DNA of 14,570 bases, taken from CAZKMM01 sp964553915 (GTDB lineage Bacteria > RBG-13-61-14 > DRUE01). The notes under the pieces were generated by a model, which saw nothing but the letters and a program-made list of their open reading frames with translations, made no database searches and was not told where the DNA came from. The translations under genes were made by a program, and so were the position numbers. The stretch lies in NCBI GenBank assembly GCA_964553915.1, contig CAZKMM010000068.1:1-14570 (forward strand). The letters are read 5' to 3'. Within the stretch, counting starts at the first letter, position 1; each line of letters starts with the position of its first letter. Positions 1 to 6,869 of the stretch are shown here, one piece after another.

Positions 1-1087
1 GAGAAAGCTTGATGGGAATTCCCGGAACCGCAACCTTGCCATAAACCGGGTCCTGGCACCAGGTAATCATTCCCCGGGCAATCAAATGCGGGTCTTTATT
101 CACCTGTTCCGCATCAGCAACAATCCCGCAGGGAATCCGATTCTCAACCAGAATTTTTTCTATCTCTTCAACCGTATATTTTGCCACCCATTCCTGGAAA
201 TAATGCCGATATTCTTCCCGGTGCTTGACCCGAAGAATAACATTGGCAAATCTGGGGTCTTCCGCCAGTTCCGGATGTCCAATAATTCCACATATCCGTT
301 TCCATTGTGCATCAGTAAGAAAGACAATCGCTATATAACCATCACGAGCCTGATAGATGTTCCAGAACGGTGCTCCTTTTTTCCCCTGAAAAAAATCGGT
401 AAAAGTGCCACCCATTGCCTTTTCCAGCGGCTCTTTAAGCTTTCCATCCTCCACCGAGCGTTTGTCAATGGCAAGAAAATTATGGAAATACATTACATCC
501 TGCATTGAGACATCTATTAATTGTCCCTCTCCTGTGCGCTGACGATGAAACAATGCAGTCAAAATTGCGAATGCTCCATAGGCACCGCTTACCAGGTCAG
601 CAAAAAATACCGGATGCACCCGGTCTGGAATTCCCATTGCGGAAAGTATTCCAGCGGTTGCCTGGGCAATCAAATCAAATGCTACTCGTTCTGAGTTTGG
701 TCCCTCCCGGCCAAAACCACTGATGGAACAATAAATTAATCCGGGATGAATTTTACTTAGCTGGTCATAGCCCAAGCCAAGTTTGTCCAAAGTTTTGGGA
801 GCAAGATTCTCCACCAGAACATCAAAATGAGGAACCAGCTTTAAAAAAATTTCCTTCCCTTTGGGATGGCGGATGTCCAGAGTGATTCCTTTTTTGTTCC
901 GATTCCAGTTGGAAAGAGAACGGTCCAGCCCTTTGACCGGCAACATTAAAAGCCTCATCGCCTCTCCAATCGGAGGCTCCAGCTTTACCACCTCTGCTCC
1001 AAAATCCGCCAGAAGCTGGGTGCAACGTGGTCCGCTTAAGAACTGCGAAAGGTCTAAAACCTTAATTCCCTCCAGAGGCAGTGTCAT
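1..1087 (-). CDS. Class III CoA-transferase (CaiB/BaiF family), 3' end outside the window
   Basis: This family moves CoA between a CoA thioester and a free carboxylic acid in the cytoplasm; the substrates here cannot be told. The reverse strand reads open for 362 codons from ATG 1087 to the window edge. It starts MTLPLEGIKVLDLSQ, followed by GADFGAEVVKLE-like ADFGAEVVKLEPP (residues 27-39), WNRNKKGITLDI (61-72), LVENLAPKTLDKLGLGY (91-107) and GFGREGP (124-130). Asp164 in FFADLVSGAYG aligns with the catalytic Asp that forms the acyl-CoA intermediate in formyl-CoA transferase. RTGEGQLIDVSMQDV follows, as usual in the family. Members run about 390-430 residues, so only a short C-terminal piece is missing. 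The start is fixed by a strong SD, AAAGGAGGG, 4 bases upstream. It diverges from the TetR gene. A lone CoA-transferase next to an exporter gives no clear pathway. Family call is firm; substrate is unknown. Confidence 0.93.
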   Translation of the reverse strand, partial: MTLPLEGIKVLDLSQFLSGPRCTQLLADFGAEVVKLEPPIGEAMRLLMLPVKGLDRSLSNWNRNKKGITLDIRHPKGKEIFLKLVPHFDVLVENLAPKTLDKLGLGYDQLSKIHPGLIYCSISGFGREGPNSERVAFDLIAQATAGILSAMGIPDRVHPVFFADLVSGAYGAFAILTALFHRQRTGEGQLIDVSMQDVMYFHNFLAIDKRSVEDGKLKEPLEKAMGGTFTDFFQGKKGAPFWNIYQARDGYIAIVFLTDAQWKRICGIIGHPELAEDPRFANVILRVKHREEYRHYFQEWVAKYTVEEIEKILVENRIPCGIVADAEQVNKDPHLIARGMITWCQDPVYGKVAVPGIPIKLS

Positions 1088-1090
1088 TGT

Positions 1091-1099
1091 CCCTCCTTT
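1091..1099 (-). promoter_or_regulatory. Shine-Dalgarno of the CoA-transferase gene
   Basis: On the minus strand AAAGGAGGG lies 4 bases before ATG 1087. It fixes the start of the CoA-transferase and argues against the plus-strand reading frames that overlap the same DNA. Confidence 0.8.
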
Positions 1100-1165
1100 A
1101 TTTTTTCTTTTTTCCTTATCATTTTCTTTTTGGGTTATCAAGGCAGGCAGAGTATTTAATTCTCC

Positions 1166-1194
1166 TTGACTTAAGAAAAGCTCTCCGCTATAAT
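1166..1194 (+). promoter_or_regulatory. Sigma70-type promoter of the efflux operon
   Basis: TTGACT (1166-1171) and a perfect TATAAT (1189-1194) are separated by exactly 17 bases. The -35 differs from consensus at one base. Transcription should begin near 1201, leaving only about 15 bases of leader before ATG 1216. No other strong promoter is seen before 6866, so this probably drives all six genes. Confidence 0.85.
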
Positions 1195-1224
1195 TTAACC
1201 AGATGGTTTAACCAAATGGTTAAA
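1194..1224. promoter_or_regulatory. Tandem palindromic operator for the TetR-family regulator
   Basis: Two overlapping 18-bp inverted repeats of form TTTAACCA-NN-TGGTTAAA. The second (1207-1224) is perfect: 8-bp arms with AA between. The first (1194-1211) has one mismatch in 8. They are offset by 13 bases, so a 13-bp unit (TTTAACCAgATGG, TTTAACCAaATGG) is repeated head to tail at 1194-1206 and 1207-1219. The block touches the -10 box, covers the predicted transcription start and includes ATG 1216. Such placement next to a TetR gene is the usual arrangement for autorepression; binding itself is inferred. Confidence 0.8.
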
Positions 1225-2063
1225 AAGAAAAAACAACCAGATTTTCCTTTACCAAATAAAGCCTTTCCCAGCCGGAAAGAGAAAATTTTGCAGGCGAGTC
1301 TGGAAGTTTTTGCTCAGAAAGGGAAAGCAGGAGCCAGGGTTTATGAAATTGCCCAGCGCGCTGAAGTGAACAAGGCATTGGTGCATTATTATTTTTCCAG
1401 CAAAGACCAGCTTTATGCTCAGGTCTTTGAACATTATTTTGGTCAGATTTTGGGAGAAGTTAAACAGGTTATGCTAAAAGAAAAAGAAATGGANNNNNNN
1501 NNNNNNNNNNNNNNNNNNNNNNNNNNNNNNNNNNNNNNNNNNNNNNNNNNNNNNNNNNNNNNNNNNNNNNNNNNNNNNNNNNNNNNNNNNNNNTTGGTCA
1601 GATTTTGGGAGAAGTTAAACAGGTTATGCTAAAAGAAAAAGAAATGGAACTGAGCAAAAGGCTGGAAAATATTATTGAGCTTTATTTTGATTTTATCGTT
1701 AAAAATCCTCAGTTTGCCCGGCTGATCAGCTGGGAGCTACTTGACGGAGCGCCTATTGCCCGAAAGGTTTTTCAAAAGCTTTTTCAAAAAGAAAAGTTTT
1801 CCCTACCGGAAAATTTCCAGAACCTCATCCAGCAGGGAATTAAGGAGAAAAAGATTTATCCGGTTGATTCTTCACAGGTGGTTTTGAGTGTTATGGGGAT
1901 GATTTTATTTTACTTTTTTGCTCGCCCTCTTTTTCTTCCGGTTTGGGGTATTAAACCGGGAAAAGAGGAAGAATTTCTTAAAGCCCGGAAAAGGCATATT
2001 AAAAATTTACTCCGCCGGGGGCTATTTCTGGAAGAGGCTCAGAAAAAGGAGAGGAAAAAATGA
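1216..2063 (+). CDS. TetR/AcrR-family repressor (CecR-like), interrupted only by an assembly gap
   Basis: This is a DNA-binding, ligand-sensing repressor, probably of its own operon. The N-terminus holds a TetR helix-turn-helix: RKEKILQASLEVFAQKG (residues 20-36), then YEIAQRAEVNKALVHYYFSSKDQLY (43-67). The C-terminal ligand domain includes NPQFARLISWELLDG. A run of 100 N (1494-1593) splits the gene, and the frame differs by one base across it. The same 55 bases lie on both sides of the gap; removing 155 bases gives one open frame of 231 codons, a normal 230-residue TetR protein. ATG 1216 is the only plausible start: the other ATG nearby (1203) hits a stop after two codons. It has no SD and a very short leader, so initiation may be nearly leaderless. 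The stop overlaps the next ATG (ATGA). Family call is firm; CecR likeness rests mainly on the neighbouring genes. Confidence 0.92.
1439..1493 (+). repeat. 55-bp duplicate, left copy (contig end)
   Basis: Bases 1439-1493, beginning TTGGTCAGATTTTGGG, are identical to 1594-1648. The left copy stops exactly at the N run. This is most simply an unmerged contig overlap, not a biological repeat. Confidence 0.95.
1494..1593. other. Scaffold gap of exactly 100 N
   Basis: A round-number N run is a placeholder of unknown true length. The duplicated 55 bases on either side show that the two contigs overlap, so the real gap length is probably minus 55, with no sequence missing. Confidence 0.97.
1594..1648 (+). 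repeat. 55-bp duplicate, right copy (contig start)
   Basis: Identical to 1439-1493 and starts exactly where the N run ends. It encodes the same TetR segment, ending LKEKEM, in a different window frame. Confidence 0.95.
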
Positions 2064-2944
2064 AAAAGTCGGGAATTTTGATTTTACTGGTGTTAATTTT
2101 TTCTTGCACCAGATTTTCCAGGAGCAATTATGCTGGCTCTGGAGTTTTAGAGGCTCAGGAGGTGGAGCTGGCAAGCATTTTAAGCGGAAAGGTTCTTCAG
2201 GTGCTGGTAGAAGAAGGGGATGAGGTGAAAGAGGGAGATACTCTTTTAATTATTGATACCGAGCCGTTGCGTCTGGAGCGAGAGCGATTAGAGAAAACTT
2301 TAAAGGAGCTGGAGCTGGGCATCAGGCAGGCAGAAGAAGCGGTTAATCAAGCCCGGGCTGGCTATCAGGCGGTTAAAAAGAACTATCAGCGGATGAAAAA
2401 TCTTTATCAAAAGGGGATTACCACCCCAAGCCAGTTAGACGAGATAGAGACCAAGTATAAGGTCAGCCAGGCTCAACTTCGTCAGGCGGAGCTGGGGCGG
2501 GAATCTCTTTTAGCCAAAAAGGAGACGCTTTTAGCAGGCATCAGGCAACTTGACTGGCAGATTTCTCAGGGAACCATTACCAGCCCGAGCCCGGGAAAGA
2601 TAATTGAAAGGATGGTGGAACCGGGCGAGGTGGTTCGCACCGGGCAGGTGGTTTTAACTCTGGCAGATTTATCCAAGATGACTTTAAAGATTTATCTGGC
2701 GGAGCCGGAGCTGGGACGGGTCAAGCTGGGAGATAAAATGGAGGTAAGAGTGGATGCTTTCCCAGAGAAGGAATTTTTCGGTGTGGTTCGCTGGATTTCG
2801 CCTCAGGCAGAATTCACCCCGAAAAATGTTCAGACCAGAACCGCCCGGGCGCAACTGGTATATGCGGTGAAGCTGGAGCTGGATAATCCAGAGGAAGAAT
2901 TAAAAATCGGAATGCCCGCGGATGTTTATTTTTTAGCCAAATAA
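2060..2944 (+). CDS. HlyD/YbhG-type membrane-fusion lipoprotein of an ABC exporter
   Basis: This periplasmic adaptor would link the inner-membrane ABC transporter to the outer membrane. The start MKKSGILILLVLIFSC looks like a lipoprotein signal with Cys16 as the lipidated residue; Phe at -2 is slightly off the usual lipobox. A biotinyl-lipoyl-like half follows (ILSGKVLQVLVEEGDEVKEG, residues 40-59), then a long charged alpha-helical hairpin (about 70-165). The second lipoyl half is ITSPSPGKIIERMVEPGEVV, followed by beta-barrel sequence ending GMPADVYFLAK. The length of 294 residues is close to E. coli YbhG. ATG overlaps the TetR stop by 4 bases and has SD AAGGAGAGG within the TetR 3' end. Substrate is unknown, and no TolC-type gene lies in the window. 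Confidence 0.9.
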   Translation: MKKSGILILLVLIFSCTRFSRSNYAGSGVLEAQEVELASILSGKVLQVLVEEGDEVKEGDTLLIIDTEPLRLERERLEKTLKELELGIRQAEEAVNQARAGYQAVKKNYQRMKNLYQKGITTPSQLDEIETKYKVSQAQLRQAELGRESLLAKKETLLAGIRQLDWQISQGTITSPSPGKIIERMVEPGEVVRTGQVVLTLADLSKMTLKIYLAEPELGRVKLGDKMEVRVDAFPEKEFFGVVRWISPQAEFTPKNVQTRTARAQLVYAVKLELDNPEEELKIGMPADVYFLAK

Positions 2945-2946
2945 AG

Positions 2947-3894
2947 ATGCTGGAGCCATCGGTAAAAATTGCTCAATTGGTAAAGAAGTTTGAGGATAAA
3001 ACCGCGTTGAATGGAATCAGTCTGGAGGTTCTTCCCGGAGAGATGTTCGGATTGAGTGGTCCGGATGGAGCTGGAAAAACCACTTTAATGCGGATTTTGT
3101 GCGGACTTTTGGATTTTCAGGAAGGAGAGGTGCTGGTTCTGGGGAAGAACCTGAAAACCGAGCTGGAAAAGGTAAGAAGTTTGGTCGGTTATATGCCCGA
3201 GAGGTTTTCTTTATATCCAGACCTGACGGTAAAGGAAAATTTAAGATTTTTCGGCAGATTATTTCAGGTTCCTGAGGCGGAGAGAAAGGAAAGAGAAAAG
3301 AGGCTTTTAAGGTTTAGCGGGCTGGAGGAGTTTCAGGGGCGTCGGGCAGGGCAACTTTCCGGGGGAATGAAGCAAAAGCTGGCACTTGCCTGCACCTTGA
3401 TTCATCAACCTGAAGTATTGTTTTTAGATGAGCCGACTACCGGGGTGGACCCGGTTTCCCGGGAGGAGTTCTGGCAGATATTAAATGAACTGAAAGCTCA
3501 GGGGACCACGATTATGATTTCCACCCCTTATTTAGATGAGGCAGAAGTTTGCGACCGGGTGGCATTTTTTTATCAGGGCAAGATTTTAGCCTGCGATTCT
3601 CCGGCAAAATTGAAGGAGCTTTTTTCCGGAGAGCTTTATGAGTTAAAAGGAGAGGGGCTGTTTGCTCTGGCTCAACAGTTATCATCGCTGGGATTGGAAG
3701 GTGTGGTTGAGGTTCAGCTTTATGGCGATAGGCTTCATTTTCATCTGGAAGAGGGAACAAATAGTGAAAAAGTAATTTCGCAGGCATTGAAAAGATTTAA
3801 CCGCACTGATTTAACTCCAAGGAGAATTTCTCCCGGACTGGAGAATGTTTTTGCCTGGCTAATCCGTCAGAGCGAGTTAAAAGCCAATGTTTGA
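2947..3894 (+). CDS. ABC transporter ATPase 1 (YbhF N-terminal-half-like), degenerate own site
   Basis: Nucleotide-binding subunit, 315 residues, of an ABC-2 exporter. Walker A is GPDGAGKT (38-45); the GPDGAGKT form is characteristic of YbhF-like proteins. The signature LSGGM (137-141) and Walker B LFLDEP (158-163, Glu162) are normal. Two residues that serve its own ATP site are altered: the Q-loop reads GYMPERFSLY, with Glu85 where Gln is usual, and the H-switch reads ISTPYLDEAE, with Pro194 where His is expected. A C-terminal extension of about 90 residues follows the core domain. The start lies 2 bases after the MFP stop, has no good SD and is probably translationally coupled. Its end overlaps ATPase 2 by 8 bases. 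The partner is almost certainly the next gene. Confidence 0.92.
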   Translation: MLEPSVKIAQLVKKFEDKTALNGISLEVLPGEMFGLSGPDGAGKTTLMRILCGLLDFQEGEVLVLGKNLKTELEKVRSLVGYMPERFSLYPDLTVKENLRFFGRLFQVPEAERKEREKRLLRFSGLEEFQGRRAGQLSGGMKQKLALACTLIHQPEVLFLDEPTTGVDPVSREEFWQILNELKAQGTTIMISTPYLDEAEVCDRVAFFYQGKILACDSPAKLKELFSGELYELKGEGLFALAQQLSSLGLEGVVEVQLYGDRLHFHLEEGTNSEKVISQALKRFNRTDLTPRRISPGLENVFAWLIRQSELKANV

Positions 3895-4624
3895 AGATTT
3901 AGCGGTAAGAACTGAAAACCTGACCAGACGCTTTGGCAGATTTATTGCGGTGGACCGGGTATCTCTGGAGGTGGCAAGGGGAGAAATTTTTGGATTTTTA
4001 GGAGCGAACGGTGCCGGTAAAACCACCACCATCCGGATGCTCTGTGGGTTATTGAGCCCGAGTGAAGGGGAAGGCTGGGTAGCAGGCTACAGCATCCGCA
4101 CCCAGCCGGAGGAGATAAAAAAGATTATTGGTTATATGTCTCAGAAGTTCAGTTTATATCCGGACTTAAAGGTTTTAGAGAATTTAAAATTTTTTGGCGG
4201 AGTTTATGGTCTGGAAGGTGAGGAGCTGGAGAAAAGGGTAGGAGAGGTTCTGGAAAAACTGGAGCTTTCTGAATGGAGCGAGGAGATAACCGCTCAGCTT
4301 CCTTTGGGCTTTAAGCAACGGCTGGGTCTTGCCTGTGCGGTTTTGCATCATCCGCAGATAGTTTTTTTAGATGAGCCGACCTCTGGAGTTGACCCCCTGG
4401 TTCGCAAGAAATTCTGGGAATTGATTTACCAGTTAGCAGAGCAGGGCACCACAGTTTTTGTCACCACCCATTATCTTGAGGAGGCAGAATATTGTCATCG
4501 CCTGGCAATAATGCATCAGGGAAGGATTATTGCTTATGGTTCTCCCGGGGAATTAAAACATCACTGGCAGGAGCCTTCTATTCATCGGGTATTTATTCGG
4601 CTGGTTAAGGAAGGGGGCAGATGA
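3887..4624 (+). CDS. ABC transporter ATPase 2 (YbhF C-terminal-half-like), degenerate signature
   Basis: Second nucleotide-binding subunit, 245 residues. Walker A GANGAGKT (39-46), Q-loop Gln86 in GYMSQKFSLY, Walker B VFLDEP (159-164, Glu163) and H-switch His195 in VTTHYLEEAE are all intact. The signature is LPLGF (138-142) in place of LSGGQ. This complements ATPase 1, which has a good signature but lacks the Q-loop Gln and H-switch. In E. coli YbhF the two domains are one chain; here two genes overlap by 8 bases (ATG 3887, preceding stop ending 3894). The stop overlaps the next start as ATGA. Heterodimer formation is inferred from this layout. Confidence 0.93.
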   Translation: MFEDLAVRTENLTRRFGRFIAVDRVSLEVARGEIFGFLGANGAGKTTTIRMLCGLLSPSEGEGWVAGYSIRTQPEEIKKIIGYMSQKFSLYPDLKVLENLKFFGGVYGLEGEELEKRVGEVLEKLELSEWSEEITAQLPLGFKQRLGLACAVLHHPQIVFLDEPTSGVDPLVRKKFWELIYQLAEQGTTVFVTTHYLEEAEYCHRLAIMHQGRIIAYGSPGELKHHWQEPSIHRVFIRLVKEGGR

Positions 4625-5739
4625 GAGAGAGGATAAGTTCCCGGCTCTGGGCAGTGGCAGAGAAGGAGCTGATTCATATTTTGAGAGACCCGAGGAGCCT
4701 GACGATTATTTTTATTCTCCCGCTTTTAATGATGATTATTTTTGGTTATGCCATAGATATGGACTTAAAAGAGATTAGGCTGGCAGTGGTAGATTACAGC
4801 CGGACTTTTTCCAGCCGGCGATTGCTTCAATCATTGAACGCCAGCCGGAATTTTAAAATTTGCTACTGGCTGGAAAGCCAGAAGGAGATTGAGCCTTTAA
4901 TCAAGGCGAGAAGAATCCGGGCTGGGCTGATTATTCCCCGGGATTTTGCCCGAAAGTTAAGAGAAAAAACTAAAATACCGGTTCAGCTTCTGGTAGATGG
5001 GGCTGATGCCAATTCTGCCAGCATCCTGATTAATTATTTAAAGGCGTTTCTGGCAGATTATTCTTTGAAACCCGTAGAGCGCTATTTTACTCCTCTGCTC
5101 CGGGTGGAGCCAAGAATCTGGTATAACCCGGAGCTGAAAAGTGCCAATTTTGTGGTGCCGGGATTGGTAGCAATTTTTATGATGATGATTTGTGCGATGC
5201 TCACCTCCATTACCCTTGCCCGGGAAAAAGAGACCGGCACCCTGGAGCAAATCCTGGTCTCACCCATTACCCGCACCGAGCTTCTGGTCGGGAAATTACT
5301 TCCTTATGTCCTGCTCAGCTTTTTGCTTACCGGGGTAATTTTAGGTTTTTCCTGTCTCTGGTTTAAGGTGCCGTTTCGGGGAAGTATTTTGCTTTTGGCT
5401 TTCTCTTCTCTGTTTTATATTTTTTCTGCTCTTTCTTTTGGGATTCTCATTTCTGCGGTGGCACCCAATCAACAAATGGCAATGGCAATTTCTCTGGTGA
5501 GCACGATTCTTCCCACCATAATGCTTTCTGGATTTATTTTCCCGATTCCCAGTATGCCCAAGATTCTGCAATGGCTGAGCTATTTAATCCCTGCCCGGTA
5601 TTTTCTAATTGTGATTCGGGGAATAATGCTCAAGGGAGTGGGGATGGGAGCTATTTATCCGCAGTTGATTGCTCTTTCTCTTCTCGGGCTCTGGTTTTTC
5701 TTGTTATCTCAAAGGAGATTCAAATTGAAGTTGGGCTGA
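4621..5739 (+). CDS. ABC-2 type permease 1 (YbhS-like)
   Basis: Inner-membrane permease, 372 residues, with the usual layout. A cytoplasmic N-terminus (VAEKELIHILRDPRS) is followed by TM1 at about 27-46, then a periplasmic domain of about 130 residues that includes LLVDGADANSA and ends WYNPELKSANFVVPG. A membrane block of five segments follows from about 178 to 368. The cytoplasmic coupling stretch REKETGTLEQILVSPITR lies after TM2. ATG overlaps the ATPase 2 stop (ATGA) and has a purine-rich SD, AAGGAAGGGGG. It is clearly paralogous to the next permease. Confidence 0.92.
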   Translation: MRERISSRLWAVAEKELIHILRDPRSLTIIFILPLLMMIIFGYAIDMDLKEIRLAVVDYSRTFSSRRLLQSLNASRNFKICYWLESQKEIEPLIKARRIRAGLIIPRDFARKLREKTKIPVQLLVDGADANSASILINYLKAFLADYSLKPVERYFTPLLRVEPRIWYNPELKSANFVVPGLVAIFMMMICAMLTSITLAREKETGTLEQILVSPITRTELLVGKLLPYVLLSFLLTGVILGFSCLWFKVPFRGSILLLAFSSLFYIFSALSFGILISAVAPNQQMAMAISLVSTILPTIMLSGFIFPIPSMPKILQWLSYLIPARYFLIVIRGIMLKGVGMGAIYPQLIALSLLGLWFFLLSQRRFKLKLG

Positions 5740-6866
5740 TGAAAGAAATTTTACATATGTTGAGAAAGGAATTTATCCAGATTTTTCGGGACCGGTTTAT
5801 GGTGGCGATTATTTTCTTTGTGCCTCTGGTTCAGTTATTTATTCTGGCTTATGCCATTACCACTGATGTTAAACATTTAAGCACTGTGATTTGCGACCTG
5901 GATAATTCACATTTAAGCCGGGAGTTGATTTCCCGGTTTCGGGCAAGCGGATATTTTGACCTGAATTATTTTACCCGACGACCTTCGGATTTGAAAAAAC
6001 TCCTAGACCGGGAAAAAGCGGTGCTGGCTTTAGTTATCCCTGCTCATTTCAGTCGGGATTTAAAAAGGTTTTCTTCTCCGCAGGTGCAATTGATTATTGA
6101 CGGGCAGAATTCCAATGCCAGTGTAATTGCTCTGGGCTATAGCCTTCAGATTATCCAGAGATTTCTTGAAGACCAGCTAAAAGGATTTCTGGGCAGGATG
6201 CCGGAGCTGGGACAGTATATTCATATTATAGAGCCAGAGCTTCGGGTATGGTATAACCCGAATTTAAAAAGTGCCTATTATATGATTCCGGGAATTATTG
6301 CTCTGCTTTTAACCATTATCACGATGCTTTTGACCAGCCTGGCAATTGTCCGGGAGCGAGAGGTGGGCACCTGGGAACAGTTGCTCGTGACTCCTCTAAA
6401 GCCCTATCAATTGATTCTGGGTAAGATTATTCCTTTCGCCCTGCTGGGTTATTTAGAATTTCTTATAGCTTTAGGAATTGCCCTTCTCTGGTGGCGAATT
6501 CCCTTTTTAGGCAGTATTTTTCTGCTCGCGGGATTCATTGCACTTTATATTCTTACCACTTTGGGCTTGGGAATTCTCATCTCTACCATTGCTCGCACCC
6601 AACAGCAGGCATTATTTCTCTGCTGGTTTGTGGCAGTGAGTTTTATTTTGCTGAGCGGATTTTTCTTCCCGATTGAGAATATGCCCAGATTTTTTCAATA
6701 TCTTACTTATCTGGACCCGCTTCGGTATTTTATCTGCGTGCTTCGGGAGGTAATCCTTAAAGGGGCAGGGCTCCAGCATTTATGGGTGGAGATGATTGGT
6801 TTGCTGGTAATAGGTGCAGGAGTCTTTAGCTTGAGCCTGATTCGCTTTCAAAAGCGGATAAGCTGA
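5739..6866 (+). CDS. ABC-2 type permease 2 (YbhR-like)
   Basis: Second permease of the exporter, 375 residues from ATG 5739. The frame is open upstream to 5571, but those 56 residues would lie wholly inside permease 1. Starting at 5739 (stop-start overlap TGATG) gives a protein that matches its paralogue end to end: KEFIQIFRDRFM, TM1 at about 21-42, LIIDGQNSNASV, WYNPNLKSAYYMIPG, REREVGTWEQLLVTPLK, then the multi-helix membrane block with SGFFFPIENMPRFFQYLTYLDPLRYF near the end. Together the two should form the heterodimeric membrane channel. It is the last gene of the operon and ends 3 bases from the stop of the convergent PhoH gene. Confidence 0.92.
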   Translation: MKEILHMLRKEFIQIFRDRFMVAIIFFVPLVQLFILAYAITTDVKHLSTVICDLDNSHLSRELISRFRASGYFDLNYFTRRPSDLKKLLDREKAVLALVIPAHFSRDLKRFSSPQVQLIIDGQNSNASVIALGYSLQIIQRFLEDQLKGFLGRMPELGQYIHIIEPELRVWYNPNLKSAYYMIPGIIALLLTIITMLLTSLAIVREREVGTWEQLLVTPLKPYQLILGKIIPFALLGYLEFLIALGIALLWWRIPFLGSIFLLAGFIALYILTTLGLGILISTIARTQQQALFLCWFVAVSFILLSGFFFPIENMPRFFQYLTYLDPLRYFICVLREVILKGAGLQHLWVEMIGLLVIGAGVFSLSLIRFQKRIS

Positions 6867-6869
6867 GTT

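Larger units (their letters stand above)
1088..1215. promoter_or_regulatory. Divergent intergenic control region
   Basis: These 128 bases separate the CoA-transferase (minus) and the TetR-led efflux operon (plus). The left half is AT-rich (1095-1135). The right half holds the efflux operon promoter and operator. For the minus strand I see only weak promoter candidates, for example TTGGTT (1210-1215) with TATAGC (1187-1192) at 17 bases, which would span the same operator. Whether the TetR protein also controls the CoA-transferase is open. Confidence 0.6.

Noticed and set aside
86..1169. Plus-strand open frames at 86-508, 505-723 and 861-1169
   Set aside because: They are antisense to the CoA-transferase, which carries recognisable family motifs throughout and a strong SD; the plus-strand products look like nothing known.
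1081..1215. Upstream extension of the TetR frame to 1081
   Set aside because: It would add 45 residues read through the promoter and operator and overlap the start of the divergent gene; ATG 1216 begins just ahead of the conserved fold.
1439..1648. Genuine tandem or insertion-derived 55-bp repeat in the TetR gene
   Set aside because: Both copies end exactly at a 100-N placeholder, and collapsing them restores the frame, so an assembly overlap explains it better.
5571..5738. Upstream extension of permease 2 to 5571
   Set aside because: These 56 codons lie inside permease 1 in another frame; the paralogue comparison and the TGATG overlap place the start at 5739.
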